64,000 bases of DNA from Cymodocea nodosa (GCA_036874045.1 CM072344.1:12744501-12808500); one strand, 5' to 3'. Shown: positions 1 through 12,917, numbered from the stretch's first letter. A program made the numbers and translations. Notes: a model not told the origin generated them from the letters alone.

Positions 1-90
1 GAGGGTACGAGCAGAAGGAGCAGAGGAAGAAGAAGGGGAGCATGAAGCGCGAGGGAGGAGAGAAGCCGGAGCCGAGGAAATCGCAGCCAT
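1..90 (-). CDS. 5' end of a plastid-targeted host protein (partial)
   Basis: Read on the minus strand, an ATG at 88-90 opens a frame that stays open to the window edge (30 codons). The product starts MAAISSAPASLLPRASC and is rich in Ser, Ala, Pro and Arg with no acidic residue, the usual composition of a chloroplast transit peptide (known for such peptides; targeting is inferred). The start context GACGCCATGGCT fits the plant initiation consensus, with GC after the ATG. Codons are strongly GC-rich, unlike all the transposon DNA that follows, so this is probably the only ordinary host exon here. The mature protein lies outside the window and cannot be named. A plus-strand frame also stays open over 2-247 but is less gene-like. 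Confidence 0.6.
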   Translation of the reverse strand, partial: MAAISSAPASLLPRASCSPSSSSAPSARTL

Positions 91-600
91 GGCGTCGCGC
101 TCCTCCTGCTCGGCTGCAGACGAGCACCATATGATAAGAGGAAGGTGGTTATGGTCACATCCGGTGTATGTAAATAATTTCACACCTACTAATGTCGACG
201 GGGTTGATAAGTACGTGAGCGGAGCAGAAGTGGCAGTGAGGAGTTAACCTGACCGCTTGGATTATTCTTATCAAAAACGTAGTGATTTCTATGTTTATTA
301 AAATATAAATTGGGACAGTAGGTATTTACGTACATATAGATATAAATATTTAATGGTTTAATCATTGATGTCGATAACTATATCGTTCATTTTTTTATAT
401 GAATTTTAATAAAAATTACGAATACATAAAAATATCGAGGTCGGCTGGTGACGTGGCCGCCTCTCGACTGGAGGATTCCTTTGAGGTGCCTGCTGCGTGT
501 GGCGTGGCAATTTGACCACGAACCAATCAAAATGTATACACTATCACTTTTAAATATAAACCTTAAAAATATAAAAATATGTACTTTTTATATACCTTGA
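91..600 (-). promoter_or_regulatory. Upstream region of the plastid-targeted gene
   Basis: This is the 5' flank of the minus-strand gene. The 91-250 part is GC-rich and probably 5' UTR; beyond it the DNA becomes AT-rich. At 449-458 lies TGACGTGGCC, an ACGT-core element of the ABRE/C-box type that plant bZIP factors bind (known motif; use here is inferred). No clear TATA box or transcription start can be fixed by eye. Confidence 0.3.
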
Positions 601-1833
601 ATACCTTACCACAGTAACTTCAGGATTTAAATCTTAAAAATATAACTATTATTATTATTAAAAAAATTAATTTCTTGAATCACACGGATCCGAATATTCC
701 ATATGCGTTTGTTGTTTTGATATTTTTTCGTGACGAGTATTTTATGGCTCTGCAAGGGAATCTTGCCAATATGAACGACAAAATGTATAGTTTCTATTAA
801 AACTTCAATCTTAGCAAACTTAGAAAATTACCATCATAAAAAAGAGTATCAGTACATAATTTTATAATTTGATTATCTATTCAAAAATAGATGATTTGAT
901 TGAATACTAAAATTATATACTTGTAACTATTAATTGATATATGTTTCATATAAGAAATGGATGATTTGCTTCATATATGTTTTCGCTGATATTGTCAGTG
1001 AGTATCTTGTCTTTTGACAACGAATATAATAACATAAAATCCGATTGTTTTACTTGCCATTTTAATTTATTTACGTGACATTTTTAAAAAAAAAATCTCT
1101 ATTCTATTCTAATATTTATCGGATTGCATTAATCATTGTTAACTATATTATGTTAATTAACAGACATTTAATGTTAAAAAATTCAGTATGTCATACATGT
1201 GATAATCAATTTTTTTTGTGAGTTGACCAAAGAAAAATAGATTTTTTAAGTTTTATTGTATAAATGTAAATTTCATTTAAATTGATTTATTATCAATAGA
1301 AAATTTATTTGTATAAAATAAGGATATTATTGAAAAAATCTATATCAAACTATAACCAGAATATGACTATTTTTTTGGGTAGTTATGGTCACCTTCAATG
1401 AATATAACTAATTCTACACCTAGGCTGCGCTTGACAACTTAGGCTTTAGCAATTTTTACTATTAAATACTGGAGTTCGACATTTTCTAGTCAAATATTAC
1501 TGGATTTGCCAACCTAATTCTTGAGAGCAATTGATGCATAGGTTGTTCTCCTGAACTATTATTATGTCTTTCTCCTTTACGTGCACCTTCCTCTGTCTGC
1601 TACAAAGAAGTGCATCATCTCCCTCTATGCTATTATTTCTGGAGAGAAGAAGGTCAGTATTGTTATGGATCCATGGCAAGGGATGATCAATCTAAATATT
1701 TTTCAATCTACATAATAAAGTTTAAAAAACAATTTACAAAAGAGTTATCTCTCAACATAGGTGATCTCGAAGGATGAGTTAGATGGTTGAAAATGTACTA
1801 CGACTTTTGCATGAAAAATGTCAATGTTTAGAT
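601..1833. other. AT-rich intergenic DNA, nothing recognised
   Basis: I see no conserved protein, RNA gene or clear repeat boundary here. Short open frames (for example 1,497-1,679) have no family resemblance. The sequence may be old degraded transposon DNA or distal promoter. Confidence 0.4.
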
Positions 1834-1905
1834 GTTAAGAGCATTTTGTTATGTTATGTTAAGAATATTTTCTTATGTTACGTTAAGAACATTTTGTTTT
1901 GTTAT
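1834..1905. repeat. Three tandem 24-bp repeats
   Basis: Units starting GTTAAGA at 1,834, 1,858 and 1,882 are spaced exactly 24 bp apart and differ at a few positions. They sit at the inferred outer end of the copia D LTR. Confidence 0.7.
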
Positions 1906-2138
1906 ATTATAGGAATTAAGAAAATAGAAGAAGTTGTCGAGAAGAAAAGGCTAGCTGTGAGAAGAGTCTCCTTAATCTTATTTCAAAATCAAGTGGTACA
2001 ATATATATAGGCCAGACCAAGGACCATCTTACCCTTCAACAAGAGGCAAAAATGGATGTCAAAATTATACAACAAAACGAATGTGGCAGAGCACATCGAT
2101 ATACAATAATAGAATGCAACAGAACACAAATATTAACA
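1834..2138 (-). mobile_element. 3' LTR of copia element D (outer end approximate)
   Basis: Read on the minus strand, an LTR-like sequence starts TGTTAATATTTG at 2,138, directly after a polypurine tract (GAGAGGGGG, within 2,139-2,150) that follows the RNase H region. A TATA-like run lies at about 2,000-2,008. The outer end is placed near 1,834 because repeats ending in ACA-like sequence lie there, but no partner LTR is present to fix it. Confidence 0.45.
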
Positions 2139-3349
2139 CCCCCTCTCAAGCAGACGAAGATGTACCGAGTCCAAACTTGCTGCAAAAATCTGAGAAGGTA
2201 GTGGCACCAATCAGCTTTGTAAAACCGTCTACGAGTTGATGTTGCGATGGAAGATGTTTGATCAGAAAATTTCTATATTGAATATGACTCCTCATAAAAC
2301 TCATATTGATCTTTATGTGCTTGGAGCGAGCATGCTGAATTGGATTTGTTGATAGATATATGGCATTGACGTTATCACACCAAATGATAGGAGCTGAAGT
2401 CTTGATGTGCAATTCTTGTAACAAACAATGCATCCACAACACTTCGTAGACCATGTGAACAAGAGCTCTGAGTTTAGCCTCCGTAGATGAGATAGAAATG
2501 GCCCTCTATTTCCAAGAAGTCCATGACACTAGATTTCCTCCAAAATAAACACACAAAAACTAGATTGAGAGGCTCTATCATTGGGACCTCCTCCCCAATT
2601 TGCATCACTAAAGGCCTGCACGTTAGTATTATGCATTTTTGTATAGATTAGCTTACAATTGATAGTGAACTTAAGATTAACACATGATGCGTTTTGTGGC
2701 AGATAGATGATTGGAGGTTGGCGCAGCCAAAAATTGGCAAATCTTATTCACCACATAAGAAATCTTCGATCTAGTAATGTTCAAGTATTGAAGCGCATTG
2801 ACGAGACTTCGAAACTCAATTGGATCTTACAGAACACCGCCTCCATTTGTAGCCAAGTGAGTGGATGAGGCCATGGGGGTGCTGACAAGGTTTTGCTCCA
2901 TCTAACTTGAAACACTTCAAGATGTCCAATATGTACTTTGTTTGAGACAACCGTAATTCATTTGGGGTTTGCTTAACTTTACCTCCCAAAAAATAGTGTA
3001 GGGATCCTAAATCACAAACTGCAAATGCATTGCCCACTTATGAAATCAACATTTGATCCAATCTGAGTTGTTGGATCCTATGATGTTGACGTCATCAACG
3101 TATATCAAGATATAAATAATGGATTCCAAACAATCGTTTAATAAACAACAAGGTGTCACATTGAGACTCTTGAAACCCATGCTTACGAAGAAAGCATTTC
3201 AAGTGATGAAACCACATCCACAAGGAGCTTGTTTTAGGTCGTATAGCTCGAATGTTGGGGCTTGCACACATGAGTGGGAAGTTGATGATCCACAAAACCC
3301 TGTAGTTGTCTCATATATATATTCTTTTCTAACTCACTAGGTAGAAAGG
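2139..3349 (-). pseudogene. Ty1/copia reverse transcriptase-RNase H remnant (element D)
   Basis: On the minus strand, conceptual translation shows the copia RT in order: IYMRQ near 3,320 (the usual YMRQPPGF region), a LKQAP block, FLRKHGFQESQCDTLLFIK, then the catalytic YVDD at 3,091-3,102. DLGSLHYFLGGKV follows near 3,010, then the RNase H tail with WCDN and HARSKHI at 2,146-2,454. The pieces are in different frames and separated by stops, so the gene is dead. The 5' part is missing: the frame stops at the LTR that begins at 3,350. Divergence from the other copia elements here shows it is a separate family with a much shorter LTR. Confidence 0.85.
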
Positions 3350-4444
3350 TGTTAGGAATTTTTGTTTAGACGACGAGTATTTTACTTAGTCTAAAAATAG
3401 GTTTAAATAAGTCTAAGTCTTTACCTTAGTTGTACAGTTAGGTGTTAATAGGTTTTTAAAAAGTCATATAGTTATGGTTAACATTTCAAATAAGTCAAAG
3501 AGTTTATTAAAAGCTTGTATAGTTATAATAACTTACACGTGTGTTTTTAAATGACTTAAATTTTCATGTATTTTTCATATGCATATTTTAAAGAAATCAA
3601 AAAGTTATTTGTTTGAGTTTTTACGTATGGGTTCAATATGTTAAATTCTTTTCTAGTCATGTATTTTGTAGGTGAAAAACTTGAAGAATTATCAGTTAAG
3701 TCTTTAAGTTTTTACAGGTAATATAGGTTAACTATTCAACTAAAATAATGATTTAGGAGGAAAACTCTATGATTCTCTAAAAAGCATGTTCTTGATGAAT
3801 CTACGATAGGAGAACATGGGAATCATATAAGAACATGATGAATGTGGACATTTTGAAATTCAAAAGAACAAGGGATCATGAAATTATGGAAAAAGTGGAT
3901 GAATGTGTTGAACGTGTAACTTCAATTGACTACCATAAATAGAGGATTTGAGCTACACTTAAAGGCATCTCAATCTCAATCCCAAATTCAATACTTAGTA
4001 AGAGCAAATAAAAAGAAGGTGTCTCTATCCAAAGAGAGTGAAAGCTTCTACATAACAAAAATCACTTACATCACATGAGATTAATCAGAAGAGCTGAAGG
4101 TCAAAAGGAATCAAGATTGAAGATCAATAAGGAATTTAGAAGAGTAATGTTCCAACAACCACTGAAGAAAAGTTTGGAGAAGTAAAAGTGAAAGATTTCA
4201 TGTAGTGAAATTCAAGATCAAAAGGTGTAAGTTTTCCATATTATTAGTTTCATTACTCAAGGGTGAAAATTTAAAAGTGTTGTTATTATATCCTGTATTG
4301 TGTAATAATTGTAAAAATCTTATGTATAATAGAAAATTAATTTAAGAAAGATTTTTACAATGTATTTTATGGGTTTTATCATTTAAATTTTTAAATTCAC
4401 AATTTACCCCTCCTCTTGTGAAGCTACTTTGATCTTCACTTTCA
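3350..4444 (+). mobile_element. Copia LTR B1
   Basis: Begins TGTTAGGAATTTTTG and ends CTTCACTTTCA just before a primer-binding site. It resembles the LTR at 37,579-38,864: same first bases, the shared stretch around GATGAATCTACGA, a TGTTGAACGTG block, and a terminal run resembling AATTCACCCCCCTCTTGTG. The two have diverged too far to be a recent pair. It cuts copia D in the RT gene. Confidence 0.75.
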
Positions 4445-4446
4445 AT

Positions 4447-4465
4447 TGTTATCAAAGCTATAGGT
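4447..4465 (+). other. Primer-binding site, initiator tRNA-Met type (degenerate)
   Basis: TTGTTATCAAAGCTATAGG differs at a few positions from the usual plant copia site TTGGTATCAGAGC that pairs with initiator tRNA-Met. It lies 2 bp after the LTR end. The differences look like G-to-A and G-to-T decay. Only about 40 bp of internal DNA follow before another LTR starts at 4,503. Confidence 0.65.
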
Positions 4466-4502
4466 TTATTTAAAAGAGGATTTAACAATCTTAAATAATA
4501 AT

Positions 4503-6037
4503 TGTTGAGTATTTTGTTTTGATGATGTGTGTTAAACGAATATTTACTTAATCACTATTATTTGTGAAAGTAAATTAAAAACAATAATTAATACAGAAAA
4601 AATTTTACTGATATAAATAATTGTCTATAATGGATCTGAAATTATGCTATGTTAAATAACTAGTCGTTAAGTGATACTAACTTTTCATTTAACTAAATGT
4701 TAAGTTAACGTGTGTTTTTATTGTAAAGCATGATATATTTTAAAGTTACATTTTATGTATCATGTACAGTGCATGTTAAAATAACTCGTTGAGTTAGTAC
4801 TTTATTTGTATAAAGGTCGCGTGAGAAATCGTTGAGTTATAGGCTTAAAGGTTAAAATAAGTCATGTGAGAACTCATTGAGTTAGTGAACAAAATGTTAA
4901 AATGAAGAAACAAACTCATTAAGTTAGTATTATGCACATGGTGAAATTAAAGTTTACGAATGTTATATCGTATCACATGAGTTGCACATGTTTAGCTCGT
5001 TAAGTTAACATAACTGTGTTAGGGTGAGTAATACAGATGTAGAGTATGCCACAAGAAGTCCAAGTTCAATCAGAAGCTTGTTAGCAATAAGTCTCCAGCA
5101 AATTTATAATTTCAAAAGATTAGCAGGTCGAAGTATCCGAAATAACGTTTCAATTAGAAGGCTTTGAGTTAACTATCCAAAAGTCAAGAGATTTCGAAGG
5201 GTTACTAACTGTAACTATTCGGAATGACTTAGAGGACACTTAAGTGGATGTTCAGATAGTTATGAAGCTAAGTATTTAAAAGTTGGACACTTAAGTGGAT
5301 GTTCGGATAGTTAAGAAGCCAGGTATCTAAGAGACAATGACTTAAGTAGATCTTCGGATAGTTAGGCAGTAATTATCTAAAAGTCATGAGCTTTTTAGAA
5401 AGTTATAGCTACAACCTTCCGAAGTGACTGAAGAAACACTTAAGTGGGTTTTCGGATAGTTAAAACAATAATTATTCGAAAGACAAGTAACTTTCGGAAA
5501 GTTGTAGACATAACCTTCTAAATGAACTAAGAGAGACATAAGTGGGTTTTCGGATAGTTAAGTTTGTAACTATCTGAAAAATCAAATCTCTCTAGATAGT
5601 TAACTTGCTACAGTACCGCTCGTTATGACAAATGATGAAAGAAGAATTTACTTCGGATAGTTAAGCTCTATAACTATTTCAAGTGTTGCAAATTTCGAAA
5701 AGATAGAAAGATAAGGCTCCAAAATTGAGAGTTCATTCTCCGAAGCATTTTCTCTCTATTGTAATGGCTCAAGTGTAATTAAAGGTTTATTAACCCTAGG
5801 TTGGGTAGTATATAAACCTTTATGATATTGTAAAACATTACGATTGATTGTGCTGAAGCTCAAAGAAGATTCTCAACTCTCCATGGACATAGGCTATTGT
5901 CGAACCACATAAATCTTGTGACTTCATTGTTCTTTCTTCTTCTTTCTCTTCACTTCTTAGTTTCAGTGAGTTAAGAGGTGAGTTTTCAGAATCGTGTCAT
6001 AGTGTGTTAACTGAATGATCAGAATTAAATCTCAACA
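4503..6037 (+). mobile_element. Copia LTR C
   Basis: Begins TGTTGAGTATTTTGTTTTGA, as the A-type LTRs do, and ends CTCAACA at 6,037. The middle (about 5,100-5,700) is filled with repeats of a TTCGGATAGTTA-like motif, and 4,918-5,023 holds a block shared with A-type copia LTRs and the gypsy LTRs. A degenerate primer-binding site (AGTATTGGAGCC, 6,041-6,052) follows, then gag. It is inserted in or next to the remains of element B. Confidence 0.75.
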
Positions 6038-6074
6038 ACTAGTATTGGAGCCGAAAGTTTTTCAGTTTAATAGA

Positions 6075-6989
6075 ATGGTAGACGATAAAAAGCTCAAGAT
6101 TGAGAAGTTTGATGGAAAAGATTTAAAATACTAAAGGTCTCAGATAGAAAACTGTTTGTATCAAAAGGATCTTCATCAACCTCTGTTTGGAAGAAAACTA
6201 GAGAAGATGGATCAAGAAGAGTGGGAGTTACTAGATAGGAAAGCACTAGGTCTCGTCAAGTTGTCACTAGTAAGGAATGTTCATTTGAACGTTCCCAAAG
6301 AGAGAACAACAGCTGACTTGATGAAAGCACTGTCTAACATGTATGAGAAGCCATTAGGTACCAACAAGGTATTTCTTATGCGTAGATTATTCAATCTAAA
6401 AATGCATGAAAGTGGAAATGCTACAGACCACTTTAATGAGTTAAATAGTATTTTGAATTAACTGCATTCAGTAGATATAGTATTTGATGATGAAGTCAGT
6501 GCTTTGATTTTATTATCTTCATTACTAAAAAGTTGGTCTCATGTCATGACTAGTGTAAGTAGTTCACTAGGTCATGAAAAACTCAAAATGAGTGACATCT
6601 AGGATTTAATTTTAAGTGAGGACATTCGCAGGAAAAATGAATTGTCAGCTTCAACTTCTACCCTTAGTGTTGAAAGTAGAGGGAGAAGTAAATCAAAACA
6701 ATTTAAATCTAAAGGAAGGTGAAAGTTTAGAGGTACTAGCAAAGTAAGATCAGATATTAAATGTTGGAACTGTAATCAATGGGGGCACTTCAAGTCATAG
6801 TGTAAGGCTCCCAAGAAAGACAGCAAAGGGAAGGAATCAAAAGGAGTAGGAGCAAATGTTGTCTCCTACGATTTAGATGATGCCCTAGTATGCTGTGTGG
6901 ATAGTTTCATTGACTCATGGATATTAGACTTAGGAGCTTCATTCCACACTACTTATAGGAAAGATTTGTTGCACAATTATTATGCAACT
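6075..6989 (+). pseudogene. Copia gag and start of protease (element C)
   Basis: From the ATG at 6,075 a single frame runs to 6,989 and translates as a Tnt1-like gag. It begins KLKIEKFDGKDLKY and includes YQKDLHQPLFG, a NMYEKPLGTNKVFLMRRLFNLKM block and a CCHC zinc knuckle CWNCNQWGHFKS-C at 6,762-6,803. The protease start reads DLGAS, keeping the catalytic Asp. There are five in-frame stops (6,132, 6,462, 6,600, 6,720, 6,798) but no frameshift. The rest of pol is missing because a gypsy LTR begins at 6,990. Gag packages the element RNA and protease cuts the polyprotein; this copy can do neither. Confidence 0.85.
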
Positions 6990-8380
6990 TGTTTAGAATG
7001 AAAAAGTGCATAATATTAACGGTTAAATGATGGTTAATTACATAATATTTAGCTTATCATATAAGAATTAAGTCATTATGTTATAATTGCATTGTTATAT
7101 GTTTTAATGAATGAATCTACGTAATTTCAGGGAATTAATGTTAATTTAGTACATTTCTGAACTGTTGGGGAATTGTAGGCTGTGAAATTCTTAAGTATCC
7201 AAATTTTCTATTATTTTAGAGAGTTATATTATATGTACCAGACAGTTATGTTTTTTAACGATAGAAGAATATTTTATTATTTTCTGGAGTACACATGTTG
7301 AAACCTTAATGCATGACTTAAGTGGATTTTCAGTAAATTATCTGTTAACTATCTGAAATGCATCTAAGCATCGGATAGTTAGGTTTGTAAGTGTCTAAAA
7401 TATCTGAACTTGTTAAGTTAGAATTATGCACATGTTGAATTTAAATGCTTTAGTATATCACATGAGATGCATATGTTTAACTCGTTAAGTTAGCATAACT
7501 GTACGCGTTAAGTTACATGAATACACACTAAGGTAATGCATTATGTTAGCAGTTTATTTCTTTATTGCACATGTTTTATAGTTAAATCAATGAAGTAAGT
7601 CCGTTGAGTTATCTGTAACTCCACGGACCATTTATTTTCTAATATACCACTGTAGCGATTACAGAAACAGGACATTCGAAGGAAAGCCATGGTTACACAT
7701 ATCACGCAAGAATTCACTCATGGAAGGAAGAAGAAATCACCATCGTTGATATGGATGAAGAAAATCCAACCAATCATCTAAGTAGAAGTAGTTACTACAG
7801 AAGAAATATAAAAGAAGATGAGAAAAACGAAGAAAGTGTGGTTGGTAGTGTGTGCATAGGTGGAGGACCGTGCTAACTACAGGCAGCGTCAGAAGTTCAT
7901 TGAAGCATCCACACCATCACCAACATCACCATAATCACCAACCATCGGAGGTCTGTGAGGATACTTTCCTGTTGTCGAGTCAATTTCAAGCCAAACATGG
8001 AGCTTGACAATCACTATGAGGAGTGATCGCGTTGTAAGAAAGGAAGTCATTTTCACCAAGCACCGACTCATATCTTAAGAGATCGTAAAGCTTCTAGCCT
8101 TGGTTTCGGGTTGATGCTAGTATGCTGAAGAGGAGATCATCTTGCAATTCTGGACTCACGATTCTATAGGGAGAGGAGGCAGGATTGTAAGTGATTAAGT
8201 TTTCAATGGTGTAATCGCGTCGCATGTAGTGACGAAAGTTTTTACTATCGATAGAGATTTTTACATTTCAGCTTTCGCCCAATTTCAAAACAAAAATACC
8301 AAAAACAACAACTTATCTATGTTTATATTTAGTATTTAAGTGTTGTATTGTTTGTTTTGTATCGTGAGTAATGTTATCAT
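6990..8380 (+). mobile_element. Gypsy LTR G1 (3' end missing)
   Basis: Starts TGTTTAGAATGAAAAAGTGC, as do the LTRs at 39,409, 59,517 and 63,096 and the inverted one ending at 56,511. It runs in parallel with the 39,409 copy up to about 8,378, then stops matching, so roughly the last 600 bp of a full LTR are absent. It contains TCGGATAGTTA and CTCGTTAAGTTA motifs and the copia-shared block at about 7,450-7,555. Confidence 0.8.
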
Positions 8381-8403
8381 TGTTAGTATTGTGAGTAGCA
8401 ATT

Positions 8404-10761
8404 ATGGCTACTAGAAATATAGGATGAAATTATTCTTTCAGTCAATTGATTTCAAACTATGGCATATAATTAGCAATCCTATAGTGTTAGTTACGACTCC
8501 ATATGATACTTGGACTTTTGATGAAAATGAGCGAATGACACTAAATGCTAAAGGTTTAAACATCTTGTTTTGTGTTTTATCTCATGATCAATTTAACAAA
8601 GTTTCTGCATATGAGATATGGCATACATTAGAAGTTGCCAATGAAGATACTAATCAAGTCAAGGAATCTAAGATTAATATGCTAGTACATAAATATGAGC
8701 TTTTTAAAATGCACAAAAATGAATGTATCTTTGATATGTTTTCCTATTTTCTTGAGATTGTAAATTCATTAAAATCTTTAGGCAAGAAATTCAAGGAAAA
8801 AGACTTGGTAAGAAAGATCCTTAGATCTTTAACTAAAATTTGGGCTCAAAAGACAACATCTATTGAAGAGTCCAAAGATTTAAATACATATACTCTTGAT
8901 GATCTCATAGGTAATTTGACAGCCTATGAAGTACAACATTTAGATCCAAAAGGGAAGAATCCTAGAAGGAATCTAGCTTTTGAGGCTGATAAAGTCTTAG
9001 AAGTCATTAGTGATTCTGACGATGATTTACTATTGTTGTCTAGAAAATTTAGAAATCTATTGAAGAAATGCAGGAACTTTAGGTTAGCAAAGACATCTAG
9101 ATATATGGAGAAGAAGTCATTCATGAAAGACAAAATCATATGCTACAAGTGCAATAGGTCAGACCACTTTCAAACTAATTGTCCTCTCAACAAAGATAAG
9201 AAGAATTTGATGAGGAATTTCAGGAATAAGAAATTTAGAAAGAGAATGGCACTTAAAGTGACATGAGATGACTCTTTAGCTTTATAAAATGAAGAAACAA
9301 AGGATTCAACATTAGACAATGAATCTTCATCAACATCAGATTTAGAAGAAAATCTATCAAATGTATGCTTCATGGCAAAATCCAATGAGGTATCCTCTAA
9401 TCAAAATACTAGTTTCGATAGTTTTGATGGATTACTTGTTGAATACAATAAACTAGCTAGAAAGTATAAAAAAGTAAAAATAAAAGGAAAGAACACTAGG
9501 AAAATGCTAGATAAATCTAAAAATAAGATTGATTTTCTAAACTCTACATTGAATAAATTTAAAGAAGAAAATCAAAAGCATGCACAAGAAATTTTAAAGT
9601 TTACTACAATAGAAAGAAAATTGCATGCTAATTGTGAAAATTTAATTGCTGATAAAAAGAAAATGATCTGTAAAATTGAAAAGCTAAAATTGACTATTAC
9701 TAATTTAAATTCAGAAATTGATATGTTAAAGATTAAGGTTTGCGATCAAAATGCTACATTAAGTAAATGAAATAATAGTCAAATTATAACAAATGAATTT
9801 AGTAGTAAAATATCAAATGTAGAAAAACATGGTATTGGTTTACACGATGCATCTTTTGAAAATTATATATTGTATGATGGTACTGCTAAAAATAATGTCT
9901 TTATTTCTAGTACTAAGAATAGTAAAAAAAAACTATTCCGTGTGTGATTAAAAAGGGAGATAAATATGTGCAAATTGATAAAATATAGCATATAAATAAT
10001 AGCACACAATGCAAGAATTTCAAAAGAAATTTTTAGAAAAATCAAGCTAAGTCATTTGAGAATTTTAATATTTTTGATCAGTTTTCTTCATATTTAAAAA
10101 ATATCAGATATTGGGATCAACAATCAAATAATGTAAGAAATAAAAATTTCAACTTTGGTTTATATAGAGATAAATGTTCTAATAATTATAATACTAAGAG
10201 AAATAAATGCAAGAATAATTATTAGAAAATAGATAAGTTGAAATTTAAAAATATTGATTATTTTGATATGACTCTCTCTAAAATTCTTGAACCCACTCAA
10301 AAATGGGTTCCAAGAGATAAAATCTCTTCTTAACTGTTTTGTAGGTACACAAATCAAAATGGATAATGGATAGTGGAGCATCCAGCCACATGATTGGAGA
10401 TATACAATTAATTACAGGAGTAACAAAGACTAAGAACGGATAAGTTACCTTTGGAAATAAAAGTAAAACAAATATTCTTGGGTCTGGTAAGGTTCACGTA
10501 ACTGAAAAATGTTTTATAAATGATGTCTTATTAGTAGAAAACTTAGGTTTTAATTTATTAAGTGTTCCTGTTTTAATAAAGTTTTACAAAGTAATTTTTG
10601 AAAAAGATTCTTGTAAAATTATGGACATGTGTATAAACGAAATTTTATTCACTACATATAAGAAATGATCCGTTTATATTCTGAATTTACCTTCTGATTT
10701 CATTAAAGACAATGCTTGCTTAATTACAAAATTAGATGAAGTTATTTTATGGCATAGAAGG
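8404..10761 (+). pseudogene. Copia gag-protease fragment (left part of element B)
   Basis: A Sirevirus-like gag begins at the ATG at 8,404 (MATRN), then has lost about 25 codons and resumes as YRMKLFFQSIDFKLW. Gag is open at 8,424-9,266 with a CCHC knuckle CYKCNRSDHFQTNC at 9,141-9,182 (Gly changed to Asp). After a stop, a Lys-rich coiled-coil region follows in the same frame (9,372-9,770). Protease appears in another frame as WIMDSGASSHM at 10,360, with the conserved VTFGNKSK and LLVENLGFNLLSV blocks. The piece ends inside the pre-integrase domain at LWHRRC, exactly where the minus-strand LTR A1 starts. It probably continues at 24,271. Confidence 0.8.
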
Positions 10762-12374
10762 TGTAGGATCGTATGGCTATATAAGAGGGGGGTGAATTGT
10801 GTTTTTCAACATTTTCGATTATAATTGAAACTTTAAAACTCAAAAATAAGTTGAGACACTGTTTTCATAAAATCATTTTTATTCAAGGTTTCAATTATAA
10901 TATACAATTCAATTCTCCTTAGAAATTGTAGATGCAATTATATATCGATACCATGTTTCATCTATACAATTTCATAACTATAAACAGAGAAAACTAATTT
11001 GCGGAATTTAAAACATTATTCCCTATTTAAGATCTTTCTTCTTCTTCTTCTCTTTCTTCTTCAGCAATTTTTCAGTGATGAATATCTATTCTTTCTCTGC
11101 TTCACTGAATTTGCTTTCTTCTGATACATTAAATCTTCAGTGACATATATCTTACCTTTTTTTCTGCTTCACTGAATTTTCTTCCATCTAATACTTCAAA
11201 TCTTCAGTGACATATATCTTACCCTTTTTCTACTTCACTGAATTTTCTTCCACCTAAGAGCTTTTTCCCGAAGAGGTGTTTTTGATCCTTGAAAAGATTT
11301 TTCGTTTGGTGTGCAAGGATAACTGATTAACGAGAATTCTATGCCTTTTATATTGTATCTTCACTTCATGCATATCTTCCATGTTTAATCACTATCAGTC
11401 TTCCACTTCTTCACGTCTTTTTTTTTCCTTCATCGAAATACACACGTTCTGACCCACGTTTACATTTCAAATTTTCTTTAATCATCAATCCTGGATCTCT
11501 GAAAAATTTCCTGCAAATTAAACTTTCTCGTCCAAAATCTTTCATCAAGTGTAATAAGAAGTTGTTACTTTAATGTTAACTAAACGAGTAAACAAGTAAA
11601 TATATAACTTAGCGTTTCTAACTTAACGAGTTTCTCATGTGCCAACTCACATGACAAGTACTGTAGCTAACTCAATGAACTATCTCCATAGTGTTACGAT
11701 AACTCAACGAACCATCTTCGTTGTATTACAGATAACTCAATAAACCAGTAATAAACAAATATTTTTATAATAAGAATTTTACCACGTGTAAAAATAACAA
11801 CTTAAGTTTTATAACGCTAACCTAACGTGTTGCCTTAGTGTTCAATATAGCAACTCAACATGTTTAGTTATGTTAACTTAATGAGTTAAACATGTGCACC
11901 TCACGTGATACAATATAACATTCGTAACTTATAATTTCACCACGTGTACAACACTAACTTAATGAGTTCGTCTCTTCTTTTACTCACTAACTTAACAAGT
12001 TCTCACGTGACCTATTTTAACCTTTAAGCCTCTAACTTAACGAGCTCTCACGTGATCTCTATACAAATAACACTCTAACTTAACGAGTTGTCTAAACATG
12101 CATTGTTCATGATACAGATATATAACTTTAAAACATATCATGCTTTTCAATAAAAACACACGTTAACTTAACGTTTAGTTAAATGAGAAATTAATACAAT
12201 GAAATGACTAGTTATTAACTTAGTATAATTTCATATCTAATACAGACAAATATTTATATCAATAAACTTTTTCTATATTAATTGATGTACTTAATTTCCT
12301 TTCACAAGCAATAGTAATTGAGCAAATATGATTATTTTCATTCAGCACACATCATCAAAACAAAATACTCAACA
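10762..12374 (-). mobile_element. 3' LTR of copia A (LTR A1)
   Basis: In minus-strand reading the 1,613-bp LTR starts TGTTGAGTATTTTG at 12,374 and ends GATCCTACA at 10,762. It aligns over its length with the LTRs at 25,845-27,486 and 59,707-61,334. It carries about a dozen CGTTRAGTTA-like repeats and several ACGTG cores, including CACGTG. A GAAGAAGAAGAA-type purine run lies near 11,040-11,065. It sits next to the truncated protease of element B. Confidence 0.9.
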
Positions 12375-12388
12375 ATCTCCCCCTTTTT
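12375..12388 (-). other. Polypurine tract of copia A (with upstream copies)
   Basis: In minus-strand reading AAAAAGGGGGAGAT directly precedes the 3' LTR and is where plus-strand DNA synthesis would be primed. Two more purine runs of the same kind lie farther upstream, at about 12,582-12,591 and 12,726-12,737. Multiple tracts of this form are a known Sirevirus hallmark. Confidence 0.8.
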
Positions 12389-12917
12389 GATGATGACAAA
12401 ACCATATTAAATCAATTATGAAATATATTTAACTCAACAAAGCACCTTCGTTGGGTTAACTTTTAATTCAACAAACAAGTTTGTTGACTTAAGTTCGCTT
12501 AAGATTATTTCTATTGTTTGTGTAAATTTCACCTCTCATAAATAAAACTTTCAGAAGTCAATAACTACATAAATGTCATTTCTCCCCCTTTCATTATATA
12601 ATTTAATAACCATATAATTTTCTTTCAGATTACATTATCATCTGTCAGATTACAATAACCATATAAATATCATCTCCCTTTATAATATATGCAATTAAAA
12701 TCATAATCATCTTCTTTTATAACATGTCTCCCCCTTTTTGTCATTAATCAAAAAGATGATTACACAGAATATATATATAGCAAGAGACATATTTACAACA
12801 ACACTTTCTGTAAATAATAATAAGAATTGCAAACATTTACAAAAAATGTATTGTTCAATGAATCAAACAATGAATACAAACATTACATTTTGTATTCAGA
12901 TACAAGCAAACAAACAA

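Noticed and set aside
3119-3340. Plus-strand open frame of 73 codons
   Set aside because: It lies antisense to the copia D RT, whose YVDD and flanking motifs are clear on the minus strand.
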